64,000 bases of DNA, taken from assembly GCA_028286285.1 (NCBI GenBank), contig JAQBRV010000001.1, positions 62,001 through 126,000 on the forward strand, given 5' to 3'. The notes below the pieces were generated by a model. That model was given only the letters and a program-made list of their open reading frames with translations. It was not told the origin of the DNA and did not search any database. Below, in pieces: positions 24,932 through 32,581 of the stretch. The position numbers were made by a program, and so were the translations under genes. This DNA comes from Candidatus Saccharimonadota bacterium. Lineage in GTDB: Bacteria > Patescibacteriota > Saccharimonadia > Saccharimonadales > Saccharimonadaceae. Position 1 is the stretch's first letter. Each line of letters begins with the position of its first letter.

Positions 24932-24960
24932 ATTCTACACCTTAGACTAGCGGTGCGCAA
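24932..24960 (-). promoter_or_regulatory. Promoter upstream of the leader/HTH region
   Basis: TTGCGC (24955-24960), 17-nt spacer, TAGAAT (24932-24937) on the minus strand, immediately behind the stop of argS. Confidence 0.6.
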
Positions 24961-24962
24961 GC

Positions 24963-26648
24963 CTACATTCTGTCGGGCGTTGGGATGCCGAGCACTGTCA
25001 GGCCACTGCGGAGTACCGCTGCGTACGCCATTACTAGGTAGACACGCACCTGTTCGCGCTCATCACCAACCACGCGGCTCTTTTCGTAAAATCGATTGAA
25101 AGTTTGAGCCAGCTCATATAAATAAGTACAAATTAGGTGCGGCGCTAACTCCTCAGTCGCCTGCTTAGTGACGTCGGGGTATTCTGTCAGTTTGAACAGC
25201 AAGCTACGCTCAGCCGCGTCATAGGTGCCCGACGGAGCCGTAAACTCGCTCCTATCGCTAGTAAGCTTTTGGATGATCGAGAATGCTCGAGCCAGCGCGT
25301 ACTGCAAGTACGGCCCGCTATTACCCTGCAGACTGACCGATTCTTTGGGTTCAAAGATAGTATCTGCACCGATGCGATTTTTCAAGAAAGCGTACTTGAT
25401 AGCCCCAAGGACTGGCGCGTCGTCGCGGTTGCCCTGGGCGGCTTCATTTTCACTAGCTACCATATCGAGTACATCAACCGCGCGCAGGAAATTCCCCTTG
25501 CGACTACTCATCTTCATGTCACCAGCCAGTTTCACATTGCCGTGGGTAAAGTGTTTGGTGCGCGACGATAATTCCGGCTTGAATTGCTCGATGCTTTTTA
25601 ACACCACTTTCATGTATTCCAAGATGTCATTACCAGTAATAATAACCGACTCGTCAAAGTGGTAATCGTCCCACTTTTTGATGCTCAGCCCGACGTCTTT
25701 GGCTTCGTAGGTCGGCAAGCCTTGGGCGTTCACGAACACACGGGTATGCAGACCGTACGGCTCACCCTCAAATATAATCGCGCCGTTACTTTCCTTGTAG
25801 ACGCCTTTATCTTTTTGTTCAAGCACAGTCGCCAGACCCACCGGAGCTGTTTCGCTTTCGGGGTAATATTTTTCAAAGTGCGTGCCGATCCGATCATAAA
25901 ACGCATTAAAGTACTCGTAGCTCCAGTCACGGCATGTCCAATACAGCTGTGCTAGTGGCGATTCGTGATCGTTGTCGCTATGAATTTGATACACTTTTGT
26001 GTTCAGGGTAATAATTTCAGCTTTTGCCGCTTCGTCGTCATCGTAAGCTCGTGTGCCCTTCACGTAACAGTCTGCCATCCACTCCGAACGATTCTCAGCC
26101 TCAATTTCAGACAATTTCTCTGGGTGCTCGCCACCAAGGTCTTGCATAATTGCCCACATCGTCTTGGCCACGTGTAGCCCGACGTCGCCGCCGAAATTCA
26201 CTCGGTGTACTTCACCACCAGCCTGTTCAATCAAGTTTGAAATGGCATCGCCAATCACACTCGTATAGAAGTGTCCGACGTGCAGAACCTTGAACGGATT
26301 TGGGTCAGAGTATTCCGTCACCACGACTTTGCCTTCGTACTGCTTCGATTTTCCGTAGTCTTGTGACTGCGCGATAATTGTCTCCAGCTCAGCTGTCAGA
26401 ACACTATCTTTGACTCGTAGGTTGATAAAGCCAGGTCCGGCAACTGTTACCTCAGAAAACTCACCGCTCTGTTCGAGCGAGGCGGCCAACTCATCGGCAA
26501 TCTCGCGCGGGTTTCGTCCCAGCGGTTTTGCCAGTTGCATAGCCACATTTGTGGCGTAATCACCAAATTGAGCATCAGGACGTGTCAGAGTGACGTCCAC
26601 AGCGACAGCAAAGAGTTGCTGGATAGTATCTTTGATCAGCTGTTCCAT
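24963..26648 (-). CDS. argS: Arginyl-tRNA synthetase
   Basis: Class I synthetase charging tRNA-Arg. 561 residues: N-terminal Add-1 domain (QFGDYATNVAMQLAKPLGRNP near 25-45), the HIGH-type motif NPFKVLHVGHFYTS near 115, catalytic-domain segments GLPTYEAKDVGLS and MSSRKGNFL near 380, and the helical C-terminal anticodon-binding domain ending GLTVLGIPTPDRM. The start at ATG 26648 is preferred over a TTG three codons upstream because TATAAT ends 8 nt before it. The window also contains a tRNA-Arg(GCG) gene. Confidence 0.95.
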   Translation of the reverse strand: MEQLIKDTIQQLFAVAVDVTLTRPDAQFGDYATNVAMQLAKPLGRNPREIADELAASLEQSGEFSEVTVAGPGFINLRVKDSVLTAELETIIAQSQDYGKSKQYEGKVVVTEYSDPNPFKVLHVGHFYTSVIGDAISNLIEQAGGEVHRVNFGGDVGLHVAKTMWAIMQDLGGEHPEKLSEIEAENRSEWMADCYVKGTRAYDDDEAAKAEIITLNTKVYQIHSDNDHESPLAQLYWTCRDWSYEYFNAFYDRIGTHFEKYYPESETAPVGLATVLEQKDKGVYKESNGAIIFEGEPYGLHTRVFVNAQGLPTYEAKDVGLSIKKWDDYHFDESVIITGNDILEYMKVVLKSIEQFKPELSSRTKHFTHGNVKLAGDMKMSSRKGNFLRAVDVLDMVASENEAAQGNRDDAPVLGAIKYAFLKNRIGADTIFEPKESVSLQGNSGPYLQYALARAFSIIQKLTSDRSEFTAPSGTYDAAERSLLFKLTEYPDVTKQATEELAPHLICTYLYELAQTFNRFYEKSRVVGDEREQVRVYLVMAYAAVLRSGLTVLGIPTPDRM

Positions 26649-26675
26649 TAGGAACAATTATAACAGAGTGATTGA

Positions 26676-26831
26676 CTAATACTCAGCGTCGTCTTCAGCG
26701 AGCGCGAGATCCATCGGGCCGCCCGCGACCGAGCTGATACCCTTGATGGTTTGCAACAAATAGTTCAGCACGCTCATATCGTCGTGATTCGGGCCTACAA
26801 ATTCTTCGAGTTCGTGTGTTTCTTCTGCCAT
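26676..26831 (-). CDS. Small acidic protein, 51 aa
   Basis: Not recognised. ATG at 26831 opens a short reading frame starting MAEETHELEEFVGPNHDD, with a hydrophobic helical middle (SVLNYLLQTIKGISSV) and an acidic end. It lies 55 bp downstream of pyrG and 27 bp upstream of argS on the same strand. The compositional bias and clean placement between two core genes support a real gene, but no Shine-Dalgarno site is clear. Confidence 0.5.
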   Translation of the reverse strand: MAEETHELEEFVGPNHDDMSVLNYLLQTIKGISSVAGGPMDLALAEDDAEY

Positions 26832-26886
26832 GGTATGTTCTTTTTGTTTTAGCTTATTTCTACGATTAACACTAGCACTTTGACCA

Positions 26887-28470
26887 CTATTTGTCAATCG
26901 CTGCCTCGAGAAGTCCGACGAACAAAGGATGGGCTTTAAATGGTCGGCTTTTAAACTCAGGATGAGCCTGTGTCGCCACGAAATACGGGTGGTCGATCGC
27001 TTCCACAAATTCGACGAGTTTGCCGTTTGGTGACGTGCCGGTAATAGCCAGGCCGCCTTGTTTAATTTCTTTATTAAATTTTTGGTTCACTTCGTAGCGA
27101 TGGCGGTGTCGTTCCACAATGTCTGTCTCATTGTATGCCTGAGCGACTTTTGAACCTTTAGTCAGTACCGCCGGGTAGTCACCGAGTCGCAGAGTGCCCC
27201 CGGTCGACTCTTTGCCCTGTTGGCCTTCCATGATATAGACCACGTTGTGCTTGGTGCCGGGATTAAATTCGGTGCTGTTGGCGTCTTTTAGACCGGCTTT
27301 TCGCGCCGCCGCAACCACCGCGACTTGTAGTCCGAGGCAAATACCAAGATAGGGTGTGTCATGGTCGAGTGCATAGCGCGCTGCTGCTATTTTGCCTTCA
27401 ATCCCCCGCTCGCCAAAGCCACCAGGTACTAGTAGCCCGTCGACGGCTGCAAAGTCGGTTGCCGTGGCTTTCTCGGCGCTGATCCACTGAATCATGAGTC
27501 CTACTTCTTCATGCCACGCAGCCGCCTTCAGTGCTTCGATGACGGATAGGTAGGTGTCTTCATTGTCCATGTACTTCGCAACCAGGCCAATGGTTACCGT
27601 TTTGGTCGGTGTGGCGTTTTGGCGCGCGATGACCGTCTCCCATTTCTTGAGGTCTGGTTTTTTAGTGAGTCCTGAAAACTCCGTTAACAACGTGTTTAAA
27701 CCGTTGGAGGCAATGATATTCGGAATACGAAATACAGTGTCGACATTGGGCATCAGCTGCACATTGTGACGCGGCACGCCGCCAAATAGGGCAATCTTTT
27801 CAGCCACACTATCGGGCGCAGGATTGTCAGTTCGCACGATCACGGCGTCTGGTACGATACCGAAGCCCCGTAGGTCGTTCAAGGCATTTTGGGCGGGCTT
27901 GGTCTTAAATTCTTTACTAGTACCAATAAACGGCACGTAGACGACATGGATAAACAAACAGTTCGCGCGTCCGACAGTCTGAGCGAATTCACGGATCGCC
28001 TCGATGTAGCTCAAGCCTTCGTAGTCACCCACCGTGCCGCCGATCTCCACGATGTGCACGTCGCTGCCTTCGGCGGCTTCTTTGATCTTCTGCTGAATCG
28101 CCTGCGTCAGGTGCGGCACCAGCTGGACGGTTTTACCGCCAAACTTGCCGGCTCGCTCATTGCTAATAAGTTCCAGCAACAGCCGGCCGGAGAGCGTGGC
28201 ATTTTTTTGCGTCAGCTCGATGTCGAGGAAGCGTTCGTAATGCCCGAGATCCAGATCGGTCTCAGCCCCATCTTTGGTGACGAAACACTCGCCGTGTTCG
28301 GCGGGATTAAGTAAACCCGCATCTACATTGAGATACGGGTCACATTTTTGAATTGAAACGGCAGCACCTTTGGCCTGCAAGACGGCACCGATGCTGGCTG
28401 CAGTGATGCCCTTTCCTACCCCCGAGAGTACACCCCCAGTTACAAATATATATTTCTGTTTTTGTCCCAT
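26887..28470 (-). CDS. pyrG: CTP synthase
   Basis: Converts UTP to CTP using glutamine. 527 residues: the N-terminal amidoligase domain (KYIFVTGGVLSGVGKGITAA, VDAGLLNPAEHGECFV, HIVEIGGTVGDYE) and a C-terminal class I glutamine amidotransferase domain with GGFGERGIEGK, the nucleophile Cys in YLGICLGLQVA near 375 and the His/Glu pair in ATQAHPEFKS. Full length and all catalytic motifs present. TATAAT lies near 28499-28504. A pair of palindromic boxes upstream resembles the NrdR sites at nrdA. Confidence 0.98.
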   Translation of the reverse strand: MGQKQKYIFVTGGVLSGVGKGITAASIGAVLQAKGAAVSIQKCDPYLNVDAGLLNPAEHGECFVTKDGAETDLDLGHYERFLDIELTQKNATLSGRLLLELISNERAGKFGGKTVQLVPHLTQAIQQKIKEAAEGSDVHIVEIGGTVGDYEGLSYIEAIREFAQTVGRANCLFIHVVYVPFIGTSKEFKTKPAQNALNDLRGFGIVPDAVIVRTDNPAPDSVAEKIALFGGVPRHNVQLMPNVDTVFRIPNIIASNGLNTLLTEFSGLTKKPDLKKWETVIARQNATPTKTVTIGLVAKYMDNEDTYLSVIEALKAAAWHEEVGLMIQWISAEKATATDFAAVDGLLVPGGFGERGIEGKIAAARYALDHDTPYLGICLGLQVAVVAAARKAGLKDANSTEFNPGTKHNVVYIMEGQQGKESTGGTLRLGDYPAVLTKGSKVAQAYNETDIVERHRHRYEVNQKFNKEIKQGGLAITGTSPNGKLVEFVEAIDHPYFVATQAHPEFKSRPFKAHPLFVGLLEAAIDK

Positions 28471-28521
28471 GTTAGTTTATAGCCTCCATGGGACTTCATT
28501 ATAGCACCGAGAGAATCAAAT

Positions 28522-28570
28522 ACGCTACATGTAGGATGTTGTAGTTTTGTTACTACACTATATATAGCAT
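28522..28570 (-). promoter_or_regulatory. Pair of NrdR-like boxes upstream of pyrG
   Basis: ACACTATATATAGCAT (28555-28570) matches 14 of 16 positions of the NrdR box ACACWATATATWGTGT. A weaker palindrome, CTACATGTAG, is centred 33 bp away (16-mer 28522-28537). Two boxes about three helical turns apart is the usual NrdR arrangement. The nearest downstream gene is pyrG. Confidence 0.45.
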
Positions 28571-28665
28571 TCCTCCTTCCGCTTAGTGGACGCATTCACA
28601 ACTTTACTTAAGAAGAATGATGGTAATTGAGTAGTTTAAATTAGGTTACTTCACGAAAAATTGTA

Positions 28666-29139
28666 TCATGTACTACCGAAGCAATTTACCCCTGATCCAC
28701 TATACATGCCGACGGGAATGGATGAATTCGATGAAGCTACGTAATCACGGTAATATACACGGCCACCAGAAACATTACCGGCTGTAATTGCTGCTAAATT
28801 TGCTGGACTGCCCGTTCCACACACATAATAGGTTACGGCGTTAGTAGGGGTATTGTCTGTCAGAGTCCCGCCCGACACAATTCCTGTTAAGTTATACGAC
28901 GCAGTCGACGGAGCACTGGTGAGATTGGACATTGCAAGAGGATAATTACCAACCTCTGTGTTATAAAGTTCTGCCTTTTTCGCAGTATTAGTTGCTGCAG
29001 AATTCGCTGCTGTTGTTTTTGAGCGTTGCTGTATGCCGTTATATGCAACTATAGTAATGGCAGCAAGAATTCCGATCACAACAATGACTATGAGAAGTTC
29101 GACGATGGTAAATGCTTTTTGTTTGGAGTGGATATTCAT
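28666..29139 (-). CDS. Type IV prepilin-like protein
   Basis: Structural subunit of a type IV pilus or related pseudopilus. The N-terminus carries the class III signal: a short basic leader MNIHSKQKA, then FTIVELLIVIVVIGILAAI, which is the conserved hydrophobic helix with Glu5 of the mature protein; cleavage is expected before Phe. A globular Ser/Thr/Asn-rich domain of about 120 residues follows, with two cysteines (YYVCGTG and VNCFG) likely forming the C-terminal disulfide loop. 157 residues. No other pilus genes are adjacent, but comF (DNA uptake) is elsewhere in the window. Confidence 0.92.
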   Translation of the reverse strand: MNIHSKQKAFTIVELLIVIVVIGILAAITIVAYNGIQQRSKTTAANSAATNTAKKAELYNTEVGNYPLAMSNLTSAPSTASYNLTGIVSGGTLTDNTPTNAVTYYVCGTGSPANLAAITAGNVSGGRVYYRDYVASSNSSIPVGMYSGSGVNCFGST

Positions 29140-29170
29140 CTTATCTATAAGTATAAGCTATAGCAAGATA

Positions 29171-29196
29171 AAACAAAAACCTCTGGATTAACAGAG
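29171..29196 (-). terminator. Terminator downstream of the 191-aa orphan
   Basis: Minus strand CTCTG-TTAATC-CAGAG followed by GTTTTTGTTTT. It would end transcripts from the promoter at 29937-29965. Confidence 0.65.
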
Positions 29197-29209
29197 ATGA
29201 AAGTGCTTA

Positions 29210-29233
29210 TGGCTCCCGCTACTGGGCTCGAAC
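29210..29233 (-). pseudogene. tRNA 3'-end fragment (possible attachment-site remnant)
   Basis: The minus strand reads GTTCGAGCCCAG then TAGCGGGAGCCA: a T-loop TTCGAGC, 3' T-stem CCAGT, 3' acceptor AGCGGGA, discriminator G and CCA. The 5' partners of both stems are absent, so only the last ~24 nt of a tRNA are present. The G discriminator fits tRNA-Asn. Integrases commonly leave such 3' ends as attachment sites. Confidence 0.5.
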
Positions 29234-29236
29234 TTG

Positions 29237-29332
29237 TTATCCTGTTATCGTGAGTACTCTAAGGACAATGCTCAAAAGTGACACAACACCGGCAATGCCA
29301 GCGACCGCTATCGTCACCCATTTTATTGACAT
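29237..29332 (-). pseudogene. Duplicated C-terminal fragment of mntH
   Basis: 29289-29324 is identical over 36 bp to 30050-30085 at the end of mntH, and the similarity extends on both sides. The fragment has its own ATG and encodes 31 residues (MSIKWVTIAVAGIAGVVSLL followed by 11 more), matching the last MntH membrane helix. It is either a leftover of a duplication or insertion event or a tiny membrane peptide. Confidence 0.6.
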
Positions 29333-29354
29333 GTGTTCTTGATAATTCGACGAC

Positions 29355-29930
29355 TCAGGCCTCGTTCGATGGGGTGGTGCCGTGCATGGTCGCGAAGTCT
29401 TTCAAGAATCTGAACGTCTTGGGCCCAAATCCCCTAGCACCGATGGACTCAAAGGCATGTTTCTCGCCTTCGCTAATGATCATTCGATCAAACTCAACTA
29501 TGAAATTCCTGAGCGACTCAATATCAAGCGTAGCCTGGTCGAAGTGTGATTTGACATCGAAACTCAGGTTCTCGTACGCGAGGGGGAGAGTTCCGCTCAA
29601 TGTAGATCTGGCTAACACATTCCATGAAGTTATGGCATGTTTCCTTGGATAGCCCAATACGTCGGCTGTCTTCGTGAAGTCACCCTTGGTCGCCACCTCT
29701 ATTCGATGCTCAGAGTTAAGCTGCATTGTTTCGTTGACGGATACGAGCAGTATCTGGTCGCTCAATTCCGCCAGATACTCATCGCCCGCCTTCTTCGATG
29801 CCAAGACCGCGTCGTGCAGAGCTATAGCAACGATTGCATCACTCCCCAAGGCTCTCGCCCTTATGGCAAGTTCACGGTGAGGCGCTTCAGCTGAAGCCAT
29901 TACGTATGCGAGTTCCCTATTCTCGATCAT
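29355..29930 (-). CDS. Hypothetical orphan protein, 191 aa
   Basis: Not recognised. Soluble, slightly acidic; includes RELAIRARALGSDAIVAIAL, a stretch NSEHRIEVATKGDFTKTADV, and a helical C-terminal part with IGARGFGPKTFRFLKDF. No membrane helix. Its promoter is excellent (TTGACT, 17 nt, TATAGT) with the -10 ending exactly 6 nt before the ATG. The gene lies between the true 3' end of mntH and a duplicated copy of that 3' end, with a tRNA 3' fragment just beyond, so it looks like cargo of a small insertion. Confidence 0.72.
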   Translation of the reverse strand: MIENRELAYVMASAEAPHRELAIRARALGSDAIVAIALHDAVLASKKAGDEYLAELSDQILLVSVNETMQLNSEHRIEVATKGDFTKTADVLGYPRKHAITSWNVLARSTLSGTLPLAYENLSFDVKSHFDQATLDIESLRNFIVEFDRMIISEGEKHAFESIGARGFGPKTFRFLKDFATMHGTTPSNEA

Positions 29931-29936
29931 ACATAT

Positions 29937-29965
29937 ACTATATAATGACTATTTTTTGTAGTCAA
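29937..29965 (-). promoter_or_regulatory. Promoter of the 191-aa orphan, leaderless geometry
   Basis: TTGACT (29960-29965), 17-nt spacer, TATAGT (29937-29942), then 6 nt to the ATG at 29930. Confidence 0.8.
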
Positions 29966-29994
29966 TTATGACCCTGGTTAGCGAGTTCAGGAAT

Positions 29995-31209
29995 CTACTG
30001 ACTAAGTAGGGTTAGGCCAATGAGGGCAAGGTTCAGAAGTGATACGATGCCGGCAATGCCAGCGACCGCTATCGTCACCCATTTTTGGTTGATATGGACT
30101 CCCATGATGCGACGGCTCGAAGTAATCATAGCCAGTGGTATAAGTGCAAATGGCACACCAAATGACAGACCAATTTGCGAGACGATTAAGGCTTGGGTCG
30201 GGTCGATACCAAACGCCAAGACGGCAAGTGCTGGAATAATCGTGATAAGCCGACGCGCAAACAGTGAGATCTTTCTATTCAAAAGCCCTTGCATGATCAC
30301 CGCCCCAGCTTGGCTACCGACAGAGGTCGAAACAAAGCCAGAAATAAGGAGTGCAATCGCGAATAGATATGCAACGACTGGCGACAGGCTATTACCGAGC
30401 GCGTGGAAGATGCCCTGCAATGAATCGGTGTCGGCCTGACCCTGGAGCGCGGTCGCGGCTAGCACCAACATCGATATATTCACACCACCGGCAAACACCA
30501 TCGCGATTCCCACATCAACACGCGTGATGCGTAGGTATTTCTTCACGAGACTAGTCTCAACTTTGCCGTGACGATCACGCGCCAAGGCAGAGTGAAGATA
30601 GACGACATGCGGCATAATAGTCGCGCCCAGCATGGCTGTGGCTAGCAGGAGTGTCTCTTGCCCGGCAAACCGCGGAATCAAGCCACCAGCCAGCTGTATC
30701 GGGTCGGCTGGCTGCATAAACAGCCCAACGATAAAGCCAATCGGGATAATACACATCATCGCAATCACCAGCCGCTCGAAGTACTGTTTCTTTCTGTGTC
30801 CGTAAACGAGGAGCAACACCATTGATACGATACCTGTAATAATTCCACCTACAATCAGTGGTATATCAAACAGAATGTTGAGCGCAATCGCCCCACCGAC
30901 AATCTCGGCGATATCACAGGCCACTGCCACCATTTCGGCCTGTGCCCAGTACATCAACCGCGCTGGGCGAGGCAGTTTCTCACCGACCACTTCCGGGAGT
31001 GATTTGCCGGTCACGATACCTACTTTAGCCGAGAGATACTGCACCATCATCGCCATCAGATTGGCGACAACCAATACCCAGAGCAGCAAAAAGCCGTACT
31101 TCGCACCAGCACTGAAATTGGCGGCAAAATTGCCCGGATCGACGTACGCCACGGCGGCGACAAACGCCGGGCCGAGGAGCGCAAGAACGTTGCGTGTTTT
31201 TTGTACCAT
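29995..31209 (-). CDS. mntH: Nramp-family divalent metal (Mn2+) transporter
   Basis: Proton-coupled uptake of Mn2+ (and Fe2+). About 404 residues with 11 membrane helices; the TM1 metal-binding motif YVDPGNFAAN and the TM6 motif TIMPHVVYLHSAL (family MPHNLYLHS) are both present. The ATG at 31209 (MVQKTRNVLALLGPAF) fits the family start; an ATG 18 codons upstream lies inside a strong inverted repeat. It follows nrdB on the same strand by about 70 bp. As this NrdB resembles Mn/Fe-dependent class Ic proteins, MntH may supply its manganese. Confidence 0.93.
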   Translation of the reverse strand: MVQKTRNVLALLGPAFVAAVAYVDPGNFAANFSAGAKYGFLLLWVLVVANLMAMMVQYLSAKVGIVTGKSLPEVVGEKLPRPARLMYWAQAEMVAVACDIAEIVGGAIALNILFDIPLIVGGIITGIVSMVLLLVYGHRKKQYFERLVIAMMCIIPIGFIVGLFMQPADPIQLAGGLIPRFAGQETLLLATAMLGATIMPHVVYLHSALARDRHGKVETSLVKKYLRITRVDVGIAMVFAGGVNISMLVLAATALQGQADTDSLQGIFHALGNSLSPVVAYLFAIALLISGFVSTSVGSQAGAVIMQGLLNRKISLFARRLITIIPALAVLAFGIDPTQALIVSQIGLSFGVPFALIPLAMITSSRRIMGVHINQKWVTIAVAGIAGIVSLLNLALIGLTLLSQ

Positions 31210-31230
31210 AATCACTGCTTTCTTCTTGGA

Positions 31231-31270
31231 GCAAACGAGCGCGGATTCACCCCACGCTCGCATCGTTTGC
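31231..31270 (-). promoter_or_regulatory. Stem-loop between nrdB and mntH
   Basis: GCAAACGA (31231-31238) pairs with TCGTTTGC (31263-31270), with further GCG/CGC pairing inside. There is no T tract after it on the minus strand, so it looks more like a leader hairpin or attenuation/processing site than a terminator. Confidence 0.45.
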
Positions 31271-31281
31271 TATCTCTTATA

Positions 31282-32337
31282 TTACTTCTTTAGGATACTG
31301 GTATCCGGATCGTTCTCTTCCCGATCAGCACTTGGGCTCTGCCCTTTCATGCCACCACTACCGCCAGCGTTGACTTCGTAGCTGGTGTTAGTCGCTTCGA
31401 AAAAGTTCACCAGCTGCAGCGTATCGTTGGCGCCAGCCATCCACTTCGCAGGGTTAGAAACCTTGTAGTGAGCTTCAAACCCAAGTTCTTCTAGGCGGCG
31501 ATCGGCAAGATACTTCACGTATTGATTGATGTAGTCGCTATTCAGCCCCAGGATGCCGTTTGGCAGAAGATCCTTATTGTACGCCTCTTCCATCTCAACA
31601 CCGTCGAGAATCATTTGCTTGATTTCAGCAGCAAATTCGTCAGTTTGAAGATCTTCATTTTCTTCAAGTACCGTCAGGATGAGGTTGATACCAAACTTGA
31701 GGTGAAGCGACTCGTCGCGAACGACCCAGTCGATCAATGAACCAAAGTTACGCAGCAGATTACGTTGACGGAATGAAAGAGCCACCATGAAACCGCTGTA
31801 GAACCAGATGCCTTCAAGAATAATATTGTAGGCGACGAGGTTACGAACGAAGTCTTTTTTACCCTCAGTGGTGGTAATGTCCAGCGTATCCTCGGTCATG
31901 CGCTTGATGAACTTGGTTTCAAATTCTTCCTTGCGCGCCATCGAAGGCGTCTCAACGTGTGCAGTATAGGCAGTCTCCCGGTCGATCGGAAAGGTCTCGA
32001 GCACGTATTCGAAGCTCATGCAGTGATTGGCCTCTTCCCACATTTGCTTGGCAAGATACAGGTGACATTCAGCCGCATTGACGTAGGGGTAGACGCCAAA
32101 TGCTAAGGCTTTATTAACTAGTAGCTCATTTGGATTGAAATAACTCATGAGGAAGGTCAGCGCGTGACGCTCTTCATCAGTCATTTTCTTCCAGTCGGCC
32201 AGGTCTTGGCCTAACTGAATCTCATTCGGGAACCACGTGTTCGCCACCGCTTGGTCGTAAAGATCCATCGCCCATTGGTAATGAATCGGTTTGAGCAAAA
32301 GCCCGTCCTGGATGCCTGTTCCTAAAATTCCTGCCAT
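31282..32337 (-). CDS. nrdB: Ribonucleotide reductase beta subunit, class Ic-like
   Basis: Houses the metal cofactor that starts the radical reaction making deoxyribonucleotides. 351 residues. Metal ligands are visible in FNPNELLVNKA, MWEEANHCMSFEYVL, YNIILEGIWFYSG and RDESLHLKFG. In class Ia the motif is E-x-x-H-x-x-x-Y with the radical Tyr; here it is E-A-N-H-C-M-S-F, so Phe replaces Tyr as in the Chlamydia class Ic enzyme that uses Mn/Fe. The first metal ligand is Glu rather than Asp, also a class Ic trait. The start overlaps the preceding 57-aa gene (TAATG). Confidence 0.93.
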   Translation of the reverse strand: MAGILGTGIQDGLLLKPIHYQWAMDLYDQAVANTWFPNEIQLGQDLADWKKMTDEERHALTFLMSYFNPNELLVNKALAFGVYPYVNAAECHLYLAKQMWEEANHCMSFEYVLETFPIDRETAYTAHVETPSMARKEEFETKFIKRMTEDTLDITTTEGKKDFVRNLVAYNIILEGIWFYSGFMVALSFRQRNLLRNFGSLIDWVVRDESLHLKFGINLILTVLEENEDLQTDEFAAEIKQMILDGVEMEEAYNKDLLPNGILGLNSDYINQYVKYLADRRLEELGFEAHYKVSNPAKWMAGANDTLQLVNFFEATNTSYEVNAGGSGGMKGQSPSADREENDPDTSILKK

Positions 32338-32510
32338 TATTGACAGCCTTCGCACATCAGAAGATCCTGTGGATCGAGTGGTGCGGCTACTTGGCCATTG
32401 GCTTCAGCTTCGTCGTTTGCCATTGCCTGTGCATTCGCCATTGCCTGGTCGATTGCAGCCAGTTTTTCTTCTAGTGTCATGTTGTCGTCGATGATTGTTG
32501 ATGCGTTCAT
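32337..32510 (-). CDS. 57-aa protein ending MCEGCQ: candidate detached NrdA C-terminal tail
   Basis: A small gene between nrdA and nrdB. It starts MNASTIIDDNMTLEEKLAAI, has an Ala/Asn/Met-rich helical middle, and ends APLDPQDLLMCEGCQ. In class I RNRs the flexible C-terminus of NrdA carries a Cys pair that relays electrons from thioredoxin or glutaredoxin to the active site, and in many NrdAs it ends in C-E-x-C-Q. The NrdA here lacks such a pair. ATG at 32510 has AGGGGA upstream; its stop overlaps the nrdB start (TAATG). In-frame TAG just upstream shows it is not a continuation of nrdA. Confidence 0.8.
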   Translation of the reverse strand: MNASTIIDDNMTLEEKLAAIDQAMANAQAMANDEAEANGQVAAPLDPQDLLMCEGCQ

Positions 32511-32581
32511 TGTGTTGTTCCCCTATTCCCTTTTGTCTACTTTTATTTTGTTCTGGTTGTTGGTTGATTAAGTAATTATGC

